From the NCBI GenBank assembly GCA_964637835.1, contig CAZWYF010000008.1, positions 1 through 64,000 on the forward strand: DNA of 64,000 nucleotides, read 5' to 3'. The notes beneath the pieces are model-generated. The model did no database searches and had not been told where the DNA came from. It saw only the letters and a program-made list of their open reading frames with translations. The stretch is from Glo-17 sp964637835. GTDB lineage: Bacteria > Krumholzibacteriota > Krumholzibacteriia > LZORAL124-64-63. Position 1 is the stretch's first letter. Each line of letters begins with the position of its first letter. The position numbers and the translations under genes are program-made. Of this stretch, positions 63,213-64,000 are shown piece after piece.

Positions 63213-64000
63213 ATGACCAGCCAGGACCCGCGCTACGCCGGCGAACCGGGCATCGGCCCCGATCTCGCGCCCCCCTTCACCGCCGAGGATGAGGCCACCA
63301 GCTGGCTCTTCGCCCTCAATCGCCAGGGGATCCGTCCGGGCCTGCGACGGATCCAGGGGCTGCTCGCCGAGCTGGGGCATCCGGAGCGCGAGCTGACCAC
63401 CATCGTGACCGCCGGCACCAACGGCAAGGGCAGCACCACCCGCATCCTGGCCCAGCTGCTGCGCGCGGCGGGCCTGAAGGTGGCCTGCTACACCAGCCCG
63501 CACCTGCTGCGCGTCTACGAGCGCCTGACCATCGACGACGTCCCCGTCGAGCCCGCCCGCTTCGCCGCCACGGTGGACGCGCTCCGCCCGGCCATCGTGC
63601 GCCACGAGGCCAGCTGGTTCGAGTCGCTCACCGCCATGGCGGTGACGATCGCTCACGAGGAGCAGGTGGACGTGCTCTGCGCGGAGGTGGGCCTGGGCGG
63701 CCGCCTGGACGCCACCAACGCCCTGCCGGCGGTGGCCACCCTGCTGACCACCGTGGCCCTCGACCACCAGCACATCCTGGGGGAGACGCGACCGGAGATC
63801 CTGCGCGAGAAGCTGGGCCTGCTCAAGCCCGGCGTGCCGTTCTTCTGCGCCGTGGACGCCGACCTCGCGCCCGAGGCCTTCATGACGGCCGTCCAGGCGG
63901 GCAGCCCCGCCCACTTCCTCGACGAGCTCACCCGCCGGGAGCCCGGCGCGGACGGCCGCTGGCGCCTGGTCCTGCGGGAACGGGCGATCGACGGCCTGCC
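63213..64000 (+). CDS. folC: Folylpolyglutamate synthase / dihydrofolate synthase (3' truncated by window end)
   Basis: The visible 262 residues begin at ATG 63213 with GCAGGAGC upstream and run off the window. ATP-binding loop TAGTNGKGSTT (about 66-76), CYTSPHLLRVYERL and AEVGLGGRLDATNAL are FolC signatures of the Mur-ligase fold; DHQHILGETRPEILREKLGLLKPG is the conserved substrate part. It adds glutamate to folates, and in most bacteria also makes dihydrofolate. The accD-folC order is common. N-terminal 30 residues are variable. Confidence 0.94.
   Translation, partial: MTSQDPRYAGEPGIGPDLAPPFTAEDEATSWLFALNRQGIRPGLRRIQGLLAELGHPERELTTIVTAGTNGKGSTTRILAQLLRAAGLKVACYTSPHLLRVYERLTIDDVPVEPARFAATVDALRPAIVRHEASWFESLTAMAVTIAHEEQVDVLCAEVGLGGRLDATNALPAVATLLTTVALDHQHILGETRPEILREKLGLLKPGVPFFCAVDADLAPEAFMTAVQAGSPAHFLDELTRREPGADGRWRLVLRERAIDGL

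Overview
The window is very G+C-rich (roughly 70% by eye), densely packed bacterial chromosome. Two runs of exactly 100 Ns show that it is a scaffolded draft or metagenome assembly. Several traits point to the FCB superphylum: a large secreted protein with a YPNPFNP / FlgD-like C-terminal sorting-type domain, a PorX-like response regulator carrying a PglZ domain next to a KETAHQLGTPL-type histidine kinase, a TonB-dependent receptor, and a Wzi-like outer-membrane barrel. Together with the base composition they suggest a high-GC lineage such as Eisenbacteria or Krumholzibacteriota. That placement is inference; there is no rRNA gene here to confirm it. The cell is a diderm with housekeeping and heterotrophic metabolism. 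I found no tRNA, rRNA, CRISPR array, insertion sequence or prophage.

Layout, left half. 0-8 kb: secreted CTD protein, ptsN plus a mini zinc-ribbon protein, rsgA, a G-rich tandem repeat, a GT9 glycosyltransferase and two tandem fibronectin-like lipoproteins. 8.4-19 kb, almost all on the + strand in overlapping gene chains: HU, threonine aldolase, trkA-trkH potassium uptake, nadE-rsmI-CDP-alcohol phosphatidyltransferase-tmk, ctpA-type protease and a BtpA-family protein. 18.8-23.2 kb: an envelope or lipid cluster (two GT4 glycosyltransferases, a flippase-like membrane protein, a PAP2-like phosphatase). 23.4-28.2 kb: acyl-CoA ligase, CheV, PilZ protein, nucleotide-transporter-like protein. 28.4-34.9 kb: a complete tyrosine/homogentisate degradation operon (hppD, hmgA, an unknown gene, fahA, acetoacetyl-CoA synthetase) without a recognisable maleylacetoacetate isomerase.

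Layout, right half. 35-40.5 kb: TrmH and a TonB receptor, two single-domain response regulators, and a CPA2 antiporter fused to a PTS EIIA domain. 40.8-45 kb: two ABC ATPase/permease pairs and a DNA glycosylase. 45-53 kb: an M16 protease pair (one active, one lacking the zinc motif), a tiny membrane protein, a Wzi-like barrel split by an artificial gap, and a gamma-glutamyltransferase. 53-57.5 kb: GT-C transferase, pyrE and pyrF opposite serS. 57.5-60.3 kb: the PorY/PorX-like pair. 60.3-64 kb: tsaE-tsaB-rimI, accD and a folC that runs off the end.

The strongest leads are the unknown gene between hmgA and fahA, which sits where the missing isomerase would act; the PorX/PorY-like pair together with a putative sorting-domain cargo; the antiporter-EIIA fusion; and a 55-bp identity across the second N run that, when merged, restores a continuous barrel gene. 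Candidate promoters share a TTGnnn, 16-18 nt, TATnnn or TAGnnn layout, so an ordinary sigma-70-like code is likely.
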